Below, one piece after another: positions 11,372 through 19,109 of a stretch of DNA of 64,000 nucleotides. The notes under the pieces were generated by a model. The model saw only the letters and a program-made list of their open reading frames with translations, was not told the origin of the DNA and made no database searches. The translations under genes and the position numbers were made by a program. The number at the start of each line of letters is the position of its first letter. Within the stretch, counting starts at the first letter, position 1. Origin of the DNA: Pseudomonas sessilinigenes (GTDB lineage: Bacteria; Pseudomonadota; Gammaproteobacteria; Pseudomonadales; Pseudomonadaceae); the NCBI RefSeq assembly GCF_003850565.1, contig NZ_CP027706.1:2170001-2234000 (forward strand), in the 5' to 3' direction.

Positions 11372-11447
11372 GTCCCCTTCGTCTAGTGGCCTAGGACACC
11401 GCCCTTTCACGGCGGTAACAGGGGTTCGAGTCCCCTAGGGGACGCCA
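11372..11447 (+). tRNA. tRNA-Glu (TTC), copy 1
   Basis: A 76-nt cloverleaf: acceptor GTCCCCT pairs with AGGGGAC, discriminator G, encoded CCA. The anticodon stem-loop CCGCCCTTTCACGGCGG gives TTC. Identical to copy 2. Confidence 0.97.
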
Positions 11448-11500
11448 GTATCACACAAGCGATGTTGCAAGATGTCGCTGCGCCGCGAGGCGAAAAATCC

Positions 11501-11576
<76 letters not shown>

Positions 11577-11584
11577 ATTTGCAG

Positions 11585-11635
11585 TTCAAGGTTTGGCCAC
11601 ACCGACCTTGAGCCGATCAGTACTCAGCACTGATC
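11585..11635 (+). other. Structured spacer between tRNA-Ala and tRNA-Glu, copy 2
   Basis: Same two-hairpin plan as copy 1: TTCAAGGT/ACCTTGAG (11585-11592 with 11605-11612) and GATCAGT/ACTGATC (11615-11621 with 11629-11635), loop ACTCAGC unchanged. Relative to copy 1, the third pair of the second stem is T-A instead of C-G, and the fifth is A-T instead of G-T. Confidence 0.65.
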
Positions 11636-11653
11636 AATTGTCAGAAGGTTTGT

Positions 11654-11729
11654 GTCCCCTTCGTCTAGTGGCCTAGGACACCGCCCTTTCACGGCGGTAA
11701 CAGGGGTTCGAGTCCCCTAGGGGACGCCA
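11654..11729 (+). tRNA. tRNA-Glu (TTC), copy 2
   Basis: Same 76-nt sequence as the copy at 11372. It is the last gene of the array; a terminator follows 24 bp later. Confidence 0.97.
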
Positions 11730-11752
11730 GGTTTGCCCGCTATGCGGGATTT

Positions 11753-11790
11753 AAAGGGTCATTCGATTATTGAATGACCCTTTTGTTTTT
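11753..11790 (+). terminator. Terminator of the tRNA-Ala/Glu array
   Basis: AAAGGGTCATTC and GAATGACCCTTT form a perfect 12-bp stem with a short AT-rich loop, followed by TGTTTTT. Confidence 0.92.
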
Positions 11791-11852
11791 CTGGCGTCCA
11801 GCCAATTCTTTCCCCAGCCCGTAACTCTGACCGATGGTCATGCTAGTGACTT

Positions 11853-11886
11853 GCGGAGAATTATTATGTGAATAATATTTCTCCGC
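11853..11886. promoter_or_regulatory. Large inverted repeat, probable TetR-family operator
   Basis: Two 15-bp arms (GCGGAGAATTATTAT and ATAATATTTCTCCGC) match at 14 of 15 positions around GTGA. The repeat ends 17 bp before the ATG of the TetR gene at 11904, over its presumed promoter. Position and size fit autoregulation by that protein. Confidence 0.7.
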
Positions 11887-11903
11887 AGTATTGGGAGGCA
11901 ACG

Positions 11904-12443
11904 ATGAACGATAAAAAAGCTCAGACCCGTGAACGCATTCTCCAGGCTGCCAGCTCGGCACTGATTCGACGTGGCCCGGCCGAGCCCAGTGTGGGTGAGG
12001 TAATGGGGGCTGCCGGGCTGACGGTGGGTGGTTTCTATGCGCATTTCGAGAGCAAGGATGCGCTGATGCTCGAGGCATTCAGCCAGTTGCTCGCCTATCG
12101 GCGCGGCTTGCTCGAGGAAATGGACGCCGGCCTTTCTGGCGAGGAGCGGCGAGCCCTGGCTGCGGCATTCTACCTGTCACGCAAGCATCGCGACTCCAGT
12201 GAGTTGGCCTGCCCGATTCCGGCGTCGATCGGAGAGCTTGGGCGCTTGCCCGAGGGCTTTCGGCAGGCCTTGAGTGAGCATATGGAGCTGATGGTCGCGC
12301 AATTGGCCGACTGCCCGGAAGATACCGACAAGGCCCTGGCCGATCTGGCATTGATGGTGGGTGGCCTGTCCCTGGCCCGCGCCCTGGGGCCTGGCGAATT
12401 GTCCGACCGCTTGTTGCGAGCAGCCAAATCCGCAGTGCTATGA
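11904..12443 (+). CDS. TetR/AcrR-family transcriptional regulator
   Basis: A 179-residue dimeric repressor. The N-terminal helix-turn-helix spans about residues 8-52 (TRERILQAASSALIRRGP...VGEVMGAAGLTVGGFYAHFESKDALM), the classic TetR pattern. The remainder is a helical ligand domain with one Cys in ELACPIPAS. GGGAGG lies 5 bases before the ATG at 11904, so I start there rather than at an in-frame GTG inside the palindrome upstream. No obvious target gene is divergent (a terminated tRNA array lies upstream), so its targets may be itself and distant genes. Confidence 0.88.
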   Translation: MNDKKAQTRERILQAASSALIRRGPAEPSVGEVMGAAGLTVGGFYAHFESKDALMLEAFSQLLAYRRGLLEEMDAGLSGEERRALAAAFYLSRKHRDSSELACPIPASIGELGRLPEGFRQALSEHMELMVAQLADCPEDTDKALADLALMVGGLSLARALGPGELSDRLLRAAKSAVL

Positions 12444-12570
12444 CTTCGTCTGCGCTGCGGGGAGGGCGTTTCACCCTGTGGCTCGGTTATGAGGTGATAT
12501 TTATGGGTGCGCCAATGCACCTGGGCATCCGGTACACTGCCCCGGTCAAAAAACTCACCGGGAGTTGAGC

Positions 12571-13005
12571 ATGAGTTGGGATCTGGCAACGCCATTCATC
12601 ATCGATTTGCAGGTGGCGGCCGAGGATATCGATGGCTTGGGGCATGCCAATAATGCGGTCTATGTCACCTGGCTGGAGCGTTGCGCCTGGCGCCATTCCC
12701 AGCGCCTGGGGCTGGACCTGGCCGAATATCGCCGGCTGGACCGGGCCATGGCTGTGGTGCGGCATGAAATCGATTACCTGGCGGCGGCCTATGAGGGCGA
12801 TGAGCTGCAATTGGCCACCTGGATCGTCGATTGGGACCAGCGCCTGAAGATGACCCGGCGCTTCCAGCTGGTTCGTCCGAGTGACGGCAGCACCTTGTTG
12901 CGGGCCCAGACCACCTTCGTCTGCATTGAGCTATCCAGCGGCAAGCCCAAGCGCATGCCTGTCGAGTTTCTCGATGGCTACGGACCGGCATTGCAATCGT
13001 CTTGA
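12571..13005 (+). CDS. Hotdog-fold acyl-CoA thioesterase (4HBT family)
   Basis: A 144-residue protein with the 4-hydroxybenzoyl-CoA thioesterase signature in EDIDGLGHANNAVYVTWLE (D21, H25, N27-N28, Y31), where the aspartate is the catalytic residue in the family. It should act in the cytoplasm as a homotetramer on acyl-CoA; the substrate is unknown. CCGGGAG is the ribosome-binding site for the ATG at 12571; a TTG six bases earlier is less likely. It is codirectional with dusC but 124 bp apart. Confidence 0.85.
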   Translation: MSWDLATPFIIDLQVAAEDIDGLGHANNAVYVTWLERCAWRHSQRLGLDLAEYRRLDRAMAVVRHEIDYLAAAYEGDELQLATWIVDWDQRLKMTRRFQLVRPSDGSTLLRAQTTFVCIELSSGKPKRMPVEFLDGYGPALQSS

Positions 13006-13129
13006 GCGCTTTCCTATAGGCCTGCCTTGGTTGGTCACTGCGATGGGGCGCTACGGCAAAGTACTGCTCGCGGGTGAAACCCAGTAAACTGGCGCCCGTT
13101 TTTTCGCCTGTTTTCGTCGAGTGTGTTTC

Positions 13130-14089
13130 ATGCAAATTGCCCTGGCGCCCATGGAGGGGTTGGTCGACAACATCCTGCGGGATGTACTGACTCGTGTTGG
13201 CGGGATCGACTGGTGTGTCACCGAGTTCATCCGTGTCAACGACCGTCTGCTGACGCCTGCCTATTTCCACAAGCTCGCTCCCGAGTTGTTGCAGGGCGCA
13301 CAGACTGCGGCTGGTGTGCCGCTGCGCGTGCAGCTGCTGGGCTCCGACCCGGTCTGCCTGGCCGAGAACGCAGCCTTGGCCTGTGAGCTGGGGAGTGAGG
13401 TCATCGATCTGAACTTCGGCTGCCCAGCCAAGACCGTCAACAAGTCGCGGGGTGGGGCGGTGCTGCTCAAGGAGCCCGAACTGCTGAACCAGATCGTCGA
13501 GCATGTACGGCGTGCGGTGCCGGCGCATATCCCGGTCACGGCGAAAATGCGCTTGGGGTTCGATAGCCCGGATGGCGCACTGGTATGCGCTACCGCGCTG
13601 GCCGAAGGCGGCGCCGAGCATATCGTGGTGCATGCGCGGACCAAGGTCGATGGTTACAAGCCGCCGGCCCACTGGGAGTGGATCCCTCGGGTGCAGGAAG
13701 TGGTCAAGGTGCCGGTGTTCGCCAATGGCGATATCTGGAGTGTCGAGGACTGGCGGCGCTGCCGGGAAATCAGCGGGGTCGAGGACATCATGCTGGGGCG
13801 CGGGCTGGTCTCGCGTCCGGACCTGGCCCGGCAGATCGCTGCAGCGCGAGCTGGTGAAGAGGTGGTGGAGATGTCCTGGGCCGAGTTACTGCCATTGATC
13901 CATGACTTCTGGGCCCAGGTGGTGGAGCAGTTGACGCCGCGTTCGGCCCCGGGGCGGCTCAAGCAATGGCTGGCGATGTTGACCCGCAACTACCCCGAGG
14001 CGGTCGAGTTGTTCACCGCGTTGCGCCGGGAAACCGAGCTGGAGCAGGTTGGCAGGCTGCTGGGCGTGCCATGCAGCGTGGCAGCCTGA
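13130..14089 (+). CDS. dusC: tRNA-dihydrouridine(16) synthase
   Basis: A 319-residue FMN-dependent tRNA dihydrouridine synthase of the DusC class, reducing U16 of tRNAs. It starts with the TIM-barrel opener [12 protein letters not shown]. The catalytic cysteine is C98 in [20 protein letters not shown], and the FMN-phosphate region is [12 protein letters not shown]...[12 protein letters not shown]. The C-terminal helical domain is present. I chose ATG 13130; a GTG nine bases upstream is possible. The ribosome-binding site is weak for either. Confidence 0.95.
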   Translation: MQIALAPMEGLVDNILRDVLTRVGGIDWCVTEFIRVNDRLLTPAYFHKLAPELLQGAQTAAGVPLRVQLLGSDPVCLAENAALACELGSEVIDLNFGCPAKTVNKSRGGAVLLKEPELLNQIVEHVRRAVPAHIPVTAKMRLGFDSPDGALVCATALAEGGAEHIVVHARTKVDGYKPPAHWEWIPRVQEVVKVPVFANGDIWSVEDWRRCREISGVEDIMLGRGLVSRPDLARQIAAARAGEEVVEMSWAELLPLIHDFWAQVVEQLTPRSAPGRLKQWLAMLTRNYPEAVELFTALRRETELEQVGRLLGVPCSVAA

Positions 14090-14108
14090 CGAAATTTGCG
14101 TGGCCGCT

Positions 14109-14134
14109 CTTGAAATGCCTTGGGTGGTCCATAT
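14109..14134 (+). promoter_or_regulatory. Sigma-32 heat-shock promoter of ibpA
   Basis: CTTGAAA (14109-14115) and CCATAT (14129-14134) are separated by 13 bases, close to the RpoH consensus (CTTGAAA, then CCCCAT-T). It precedes a small heat-shock gene, as expected. Confidence 0.65.
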
Positions 14135-14149
14135 CTCTTGGGTACGCGA

Positions 14150-14203
14150 TGCCGAATTCGGGTCGCGGAGACAATCACTCGCTGAATATCAGGAGATTTA
14201 CCC
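14150..14203 (+). promoter_or_regulatory. ROSE-like RNA thermometer in the ibpA leader
   Basis: TCGCT at 14179-14183 can pair with AGGAG at 14191-14195, masking the Shine-Dalgarno with a bulged G, around a GAATATC loop. This is the U(U/C)GCU / AGGA pairing that defines ROSE elements. Short ROSE-like thermometers on Pseudomonas ibpA are established in the literature; the assignment here is from pattern only. Confidence 0.65.
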
Positions 14204-14650
14204 ATGAGTACTGCATTTTCCCTGGCACCCCTGTTTCGCTCCTCGGTCGGTTTTGACCGTTTCAATGACCTGTTCGAATCGGCATTGCGCAACGAGCCGG
14301 GTAGCAGCTATCCACCCTACAACGTCGAAAAGCACGGCGACGACCAGTATCGCATCGTCATTGCGGCCGCCGGCTTCCAGGAGCAGGACCTGGAGTTGCA
14401 AGTGGAGAAAGGCGTGTTGACCGTGAGCGGCGGCAAGCGTGACGCCAACGAGAGTGTCACCTACCTGCACCAGGGCATCGCCCAGCGCGCGTTCAAGCTG
14501 TCCTTCCGTCTTGCCGACCACATCGAAGTCAAGGCAGCGGCCTTGAACAACGGCCTGCTGAACATCGATCTGCTGCGGGTCGTGCCGGAAGAGGCCAAGC
14601 CCAAGCGCATTCCGATCAATGGTGCGCAGCAACCGGCTTTGCAGCACTAA
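14204..14650 (+). CDS. ibpA: Small heat shock protein (Hsp20)
   Basis: A 148-residue alpha-crystallin-type holdase that binds unfolding proteins and passes them to DnaK/ClpB. The start FSLAPLFRSSVGFDRFNDLFESAL is typical of IbpA. The alpha-crystallin domain runs from about residue 35 to 125 (YNVEKHGDDQYRIVIAAAGF...GLLNIDLLRVVPE), followed by a short tail with the oligomerisation motif IPI. Control appears double: a sigma-32 promoter and an RNA thermometer hiding the AGGAG ribosome-binding site. It is monocistronic with its own terminator. Confidence 0.96.
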   Translation: MSTAFSLAPLFRSSVGFDRFNDLFESALRNEPGSSYPPYNVEKHGDDQYRIVIAAAGFQEQDLELQVEKGVLTVSGGKRDANESVTYLHQGIAQRAFKLSFRLADHIEVKAAALNNGLLNIDLLRVVPEEAKPKRIPINGAQQPALQH

Positions 14651-14665
14651 GCAAGGCATTGCAAG

Positions 14666-14694
14666 AAAAGGGCGCCCAGGTGGCGCCCTTTTTC
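14666..14694. terminator. Bidirectional terminator between ibpA and the PAS-GGDEF-EAL gene
   Basis: AAAAGGGCGCC and GGCGCCCTTTTT pair around CAGGT. A and T runs on both sides allow it to serve both converging genes. Confidence 0.88.
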
Positions 14695-14701
14695 GTGCCG
14701 G

Positions 14702-17700
14702 TCATTTGAGCAGCTTCTTGAACTCCTCCAGGGGCAATGGCCGACTGTGCAGGTAGCCCTGGTAGAAATGGCAGTCCAGCCCCTGCAGGAAATCCAGTTG
14801 CTGCTGGGTCTCTACGCCTTCGGCGATCACTTTCAGCTCCAGGCTGCGAGCCATGGCGACAATGGCCCGGATGATTTCCGCATCGTTGGGGTCGTGGGTG
14901 GCGTCGCGAACGAAGGATTGATCGATTTTCAGCGTATCCACCGGCAGGCGCTTGAGGTAGGTCAGGGAGGAATATCCCGTGCCGAAATCGTCCATCGCGA
15001 AACTGACACCCAGCTTCTTCAGGCGACGCATCTTGCTGATGGTGTCCTCCAGGTTCTGGATCACGATGCCTTCGGTGATTTCCAGTTTCAGCAGTGACGA
15101 GGGCAGGGCATAGGCCGCCAGACTGTGCTCGATTCTCTCCACGAAGTCGTTCTGGCGGAACTGTCGCGGGCTGATGTTCACGCACAGGCTGAACTGGTAT
15201 GGATTCACCAGGCCCTGCTCGATCAACTGGCTGAAGGCCAGGCAGGATTCGTCGAGGATCCAGGTTCCTACCTCAAGGATCAGGCCGCTATCTTCCAGTA
15301 CCTTGATGAACTCCGTTGGCGATTGTGCGCCGAGCTCCGGGTGCTGCCAGCGCACTAACGCTTCGGCCCCGATGATGCGGTTGTCGCGGGCATTGACCTG
15401 GGGTTGGAAATGCACGCTGAATTCGCCGCGGGACAGTGCCAGGCGCAGGTCGGTCTCCATGCGCAGGCGCTCGCTGGCGGCCTTTTGCATGGTGTTGTGG
15501 TACATCTGCGTGGTGTTGCGTCCTGAATCCTTGGCGCGATAAAGAGCGATGTCCGCTCGCTTGAGCAGGTCGGTGGGGGTCGAGCCGTGGTCGGGGATCA
15601 AGGCCACGCCGATGCTGGGGGTGACCTGCAGGCGCTGGCCATCGAGGAACATCGGCTCGGAGAGCAGCTCGCGCAAGGTGCCGGCCAGTTGCCGGACTTG
15701 TTCGCTGACCTCGTTGCGCGAGCCTTCCAGGCCGCTGAGCAGGACCACGAATTCATCGCCGCCCAGGCGCGCCACGGTGTCTTCCATGCGTACGCTGGCC
15801 TCCAGGCGTGCCGTGATGATCTTCAGTACCGTATCGCCCACCGGATGCCCGAGGGAGTCGTTGATGTGCTTGAAGTGGTCCAGGTCGAGAAACAGCAAGG
15901 CGCCTCGCAGGTTATGGCGCTTGAGCAGGGCGATCTGTTGGCTCAGGCGGTCCATCAGCAGGGCGCGGTTGGGCAGGTTGGTCAAGGGGTCGTGGTAGGC
16001 CAGGTGGCGGATCTGGGCCTGGGCATTCTTCAGCAGGCTGACATCCCGCGCGGTCAGTAGCAGGCAGGGGATTTCATTGAGCGTGATCGGCTCCACCGAG
16101 ACTTCCAGGGTGAGGATTTCCCCGCGTTTGTTGCGCCCGAGCATTTCCAGGTGATGCACCCGGCCCTTGAGCTTGAGCTCACTCATCAGCGCGGATAGCT
16201 GGAGTTCTTCGGCCCAGATGCCGATCTCGTGCATGGAGTGGCCGAGTACCTCGTCGGTACGGTAGCCCGTCAGCCGGCAGAAACCGTCATTGACCTCCAG
16301 GTAGCGGCCGGTGTCGTGTTCCGTGATGGTGATAGCGTCGGGGCTGGAGTGGAAAGCCTTGGCGAACCTCTCCTCGCTGGCCTTGAGGGCCGCCTCCGAG
16401 CGTTGCTGCTGGGTAATGTCGCGCAAGGTGGTGACGATGCAGGGCTGCTTGTCGACGATGATCTGGCGACTGGAAATGATACAGGTCAGCGGTTGGCCGT
16501 CCTTGTGATTGACCACCACCGCCACGTTGTTCAATGCCTGTTCGCGGATCACCTGTTCGATACGCCGCAGGCGTGGGGCCGAGTCTTCCCAGAGGCCGAT
16601 CTGCTCGGCGCTGCGGTCGCGCACTTCATCCAGGGTCCAGCCAAAGGTCTGGGTGAAGCTGGAGTTGATCTCGATGAACTGGCCGGTTTCCAGCAGGGTC
16701 ACGCAAATCGGATCCGGGCTCACCTGGAACAGGCTGGCGAACTTCTCCTCGGAGGTGATCAGGCGTTGTTCGCGCTCCACTTGCTCGGTGATGTCCAGCA
16801 GGGTGCCGGCCATGCGCAACGGATTGCCTTGTTCATCACGATACAGGCGGGCGCGGCTTTCCAGGTAGCGAGAGCTGCCGTCGGCCAGTTGCACGCGATA
16901 GGTCAGTTGGTAGTTGCCCGCCGGACCCTCGCGCAGGCTGCGATAGGCGTCACGCATGGAGTTGCGCTCTTCGGTGGGCACGCCCTCGAAGAAGGCATCG
17001 AAGGACTCGTGGAAAGGGGCGGGCTCCAGGCCGTGCAGTTGTGCCGCCCTGGCCGAGCCGTAGAGCATGCCGCTGGGGATGTGCCAGTCCCAGGTGCCCA
17101 GCTGTGCCGAGTCCAGGGCCAGGTCCAGGCGCTCCTGGCTGTCCTTGAGCGCCTGCTCGGCTCGCTTGCGCTCGCTGGTATCGAGAAAGGTGCTGAGCAG
17201 GAAGGCCTTGCCCTCCAGTTCGACCTTCTGTGCGCTGAGAATGCCGTCATGGATCTGGCCGTTGCTGGAGCGCAGCTGCACTTCCAGGCTGGCGGCCTGG
17301 CCCTTGTGTTGCACAGCCTTGATCAGCTGGGCGCGTTGTTCGGGATTGACCCATAGGCCGATTTCCAGGGTGGTGCGCCCGATCACGTGTTCGGCAGGCC
17401 AGCCGAATTGGCTCTCGAAGTACTGGTTGGCTTCGCTGATCAGGCCGTCTTCCAGGCGGGTCAGCAGCACCATGTTGGGGCACAGATGAAACAAGGTGGC
17501 GAAGCGCTTTTCCGAGCTGCTGAGGGCTTCTTCGCGCTGGCGCTGGTGGGTGATTTCGCGGATGACCCCGATCATCCTGGGCTTGCCGTGCTTGTCGGGC
17601 AGCACGCTGCCGTTGATCTCCAGCCAGTGCAGGCTGCCATCAGGCCAGCGAATACGGTGGTGCATGGCATGCTCGAGGGGAGCCCCGGCCAGTACCGAGT

Positions 17701-17980
17701 GGAAGGCGCGCACTGTCCTGGCGCGGTCTTCGATGGGTAGCAGGTCGAGGTATTCGAGGTTTTCCGGCAGGGGTTGGCGTGGATCGAAGCCAAAGAGTGC
17801 CTGGGTGCCCCGGGACCAGCTGATTTGCCCGCTTTCGATATCCCAATACCAAGCGCCCAGGCGCGCGCCGTTCAAGGCGGCGAGCAGCTGCGGTGCGCTT
17901 TCCCAGCTCTGTTCCGACTCCCTGGGGTCGACGGCGTGGATGCGCGGCATGGGCGGAATGCGGTCAGCGGGTTTGGGCAT
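14702..17980 (-). CDS. Multi-PAS GGDEF-EAL cyclic-di-GMP signalling protein
   Basis: A 1092-residue cytoplasmic sensor with no membrane segments. About five PAS/PAC units fill residues 20-650; each begins with a pattern such as SEERFAKAFHSSPDAITITEHD or NGARLGAWYWDIESG. The diguanylate cyclase domain follows (DPLTNLPNRALLMDRL; intact active site VARLGGDEFVVLLSG). The C-terminal phosphodiesterase domain has GAEALVRWQHPELG (EAL motif), MDDFGTGYSSL and TLKIDQSFVRD, all intact. Both activities look possible from sequence. I start at the ATG at 17980, before PKPADRIPP; an ATG 50 codons upstream would run into the LysR gene. Signal and partner are unknown. Confidence 0.92.
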   Translation of the reverse strand: MPKPADRIPPMPRIHAVDPRESEQSWESAPQLLAALNGARLGAWYWDIESGQISWSRGTQALFGFDPRQPLPENLEYLDLLPIEDRARTVRAFHSVLAGAPLEHAMHHRIRWPDGSLHWLEINGSVLPDKHGKPRMIGVIREITHQRQREEALSSSEKRFATLFHLCPNMVLLTRLEDGLISEANQYFESQFGWPAEHVIGRTTLEIGLWVNPEQRAQLIKAVQHKGQAASLEVQLRSSNGQIHDGILSAQKVELEGKAFLLSTFLDTSERKRAEQALKDSQERLDLALDSAQLGTWDWHIPSGMLYGSARAAQLHGLEPAPFHESFDAFFEGVPTEERNSMRDAYRSLREGPAGNYQLTYRVQLADGSSRYLESRARLYRDEQGNPLRMAGTLLDITEQVEREQRLITSEEKFASLFQVSPDPICVTLLETGQFIEINSSFTQTFGWTLDEVRDRSAEQIGLWEDSAPRLRRIEQVIREQALNNVAVVVNHKDGQPLTCIISSRQIIVDKQPCIVTTLRDITQQQRSEAALKASEERFAKAFHSSPDAITITEHDTGRYLEVNDGFCRLTGYRTDEVLGHSMHEIGIWAEELQLSALMSELKLKGRVHHLEMLGRNKRGEILTLEVSVEPITLNEIPCLLLTARDVSLLKNAQAQIRHLAYHDPLTNLPNRALLMDRLSQQIALLKRHNLRGALLFLDLDHFKHINDSLGHPVGDTVLKIITARLEASVRMEDTVARLGGDEFVVLLSGLEGSRNEVSEQVRQLAGTLRELLSEPMFLDGQRLQVTPSIGVALIPDHGSTPTDLLKRADIALYRAKDSGRNTTQMYHNTMQKAASERLRMETDLRLALSRGEFSVHFQPQVNARDNRIIGAEALVRWQHPELGAQSPTEFIKVLEDSGLILEVGTWILDESCLAFSQLIEQGLVNPYQFSLCVNISPRQFRQNDFVERIEHSLAAYALPSSLLKLEITEGIVIQNLEDTISKMRRLKKLGVSFAMDDFGTGYSSLTYLKRLPVDTLKIDQSFVRDATHDPNDAEIIRAIVAMARSLELKVIAEGVETQQQLDFLQGLDCHFYQGYLHSRPLPLEEFKKLLK

Positions 17981-18051
17981 GGTGATCAGGCCTTGTGCTG
18001 AGTAGTTCGTTTGGCGCGAGGGCTCATGGCGGGAGGCGACAGGGCACGGGC

Positions 18052-18077
18052 AAAACCCGGAATACTTATGCCGGGTT
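18052..18077 (-). terminator. Terminator overlapping the LysR stop codon
   Basis: On the minus strand AACCCGG (18071-18077) pairs with CCGGGTT (18054-18060), and the T run continues (TTTT). The upstream arm includes the last codons of the LysR gene. Confidence 0.6.
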
Positions 18078-18956
18078 CCCTGGCCAATCGACCTGTGCGT
18101 CCAATAAGGCCATGAAAGCCCGCGCAGCATTCGACAGCGTCCGTTCGGTATGCAGGATATAGCCTAGCTGGCGGTGTAGTTGTATGCCCGGTAAAGGGAT
18201 GCGCGCCACTTGTTCGTCGAGCATTGTGCGCGGCAGCACACTCCAGGCCAGGCCGATGGAGACCATCATCTTTATGGTTTCCAGATAGTTAGTGCTCATG
18301 GCGATGTTCGGCGTCAGGCCCTGGGCCTCGAACAAGCGCTGCACGATGTGGTGGGTAAAAGTGTTGCCGCCGGGAAAAACCGCCGGATGCAGGGCGATAT
18401 CCGCCAGGCTGACCTGGCCATTGCTGACCAACGGGTGTTCCGGGGCGGCGACGAAGTCCAGCGGGTCGTCCCAGACCGCGGTGGCCTTGACCAGGCCGTG
18501 GGGCTCGGGAGCCAGGGTGATGACGGCCAGTTCGGCGCGACCGTGGAGGATTTCCTCATAGGCCACCTCCGAATCGAGGAACTGGATGTCCAGGGCCACT
18601 TGTGGGTAGCGCCGGGTATAGGCCCGCAGCAGGGGCGGCAGGCGATGCAGGCCGATGTGATGGCTGGTGGCCAGGGTCAGGCGGCCGCTGACTTCTCCGG
18701 TGAGGTTGGTCAGCGCCCGGCGGGTGTCATCCAGCACATTGATGATTTGGTAGGCCCGTGGCAGCAAGGCGCGTCCGGCTTCGGTTAGGCCGATCTCGCG
18801 ACCCAGGCGATCGAACAGTCGCACATTGAGCTGTTGCTCCAGCCCGGCAATGCGCTTGCTGATGGCGGGCTGGGTCAAGTGCAGGCGTTCGCCGGCGCCG
18901 GAGAAGCTGCCGGTTTCGGCGATGGCGATGAAAGCGTTGAGGTTGGCCAGGTCCAT
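18066..18956 (-). CDS. LysR-type transcriptional regulator divergent from leuC
   Basis: A 296-residue LTTR. The winged HTH is at the N-terminus (LANLNAFIAIAETGSFSGAGERLHLTQPAISKRIAGLEQQL), with the effector-binding domain after residue 90. ATG 18956 is chosen because family members start two to three residues before LANL; an adjacent ATG (18959) is equally possible. It is divergently placed to leuC across about 150 bp, so it may control leucine biosynthesis genes, as divergent LTTRs often control their neighbour. An LTTR-type box lies in the gap. The effector is unknown; a leucine-pathway intermediate is only a guess. Confidence 0.9.
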   Translation of the reverse strand: MDLANLNAFIAIAETGSFSGAGERLHLTQPAISKRIAGLEQQLNVRLFDRLGREIGLTEAGRALLPRAYQIINVLDDTRRALTNLTGEVSGRLTLATSHHIGLHRLPPLLRAYTRRYPQVALDIQFLDSEVAYEEILHGRAELAVITLAPEPHGLVKATAVWDDPLDFVAAPEHPLVSNGQVSLADIALHPAVFPGGNTFTHHIVQRLFEAQGLTPNIAMSTNYLETIKMMVSIGLAWSVLPRTMLDEQVARIPLPGIQLHRQLGYILHTERTLSNAARAFMALLDAQVDWPGNPA

Positions 18957-18989
18957 CATGACATTCCAGTTGGTTATCCAAAGCATGAA

Positions 18990-19010
18990 AAATATGAATT
19001 TGAGTTATTT
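18990..19010. promoter_or_regulatory. Candidate LysR-type operator (AAATA-N11-TATTT)
   Basis: AAATA (18990-18994) and TATTT (19006-19010) are exact inverted repeats 11 bases apart, matching the T-N11-A geometry of LTTR boxes. It lies in the divergent LysR-leuC gap. The region is AT-rich, so chance occurrence is possible. Confidence 0.35.
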
Positions 19011-19109
19011 AATCTAACGCCATAGCATCAGCCTCACAAGCCAAGGGGTTATTGATCGATGCACGATCAGGGCCTGGGGCATAGAAACAAGCTGATGAGG
19101 AAGAGTCCG

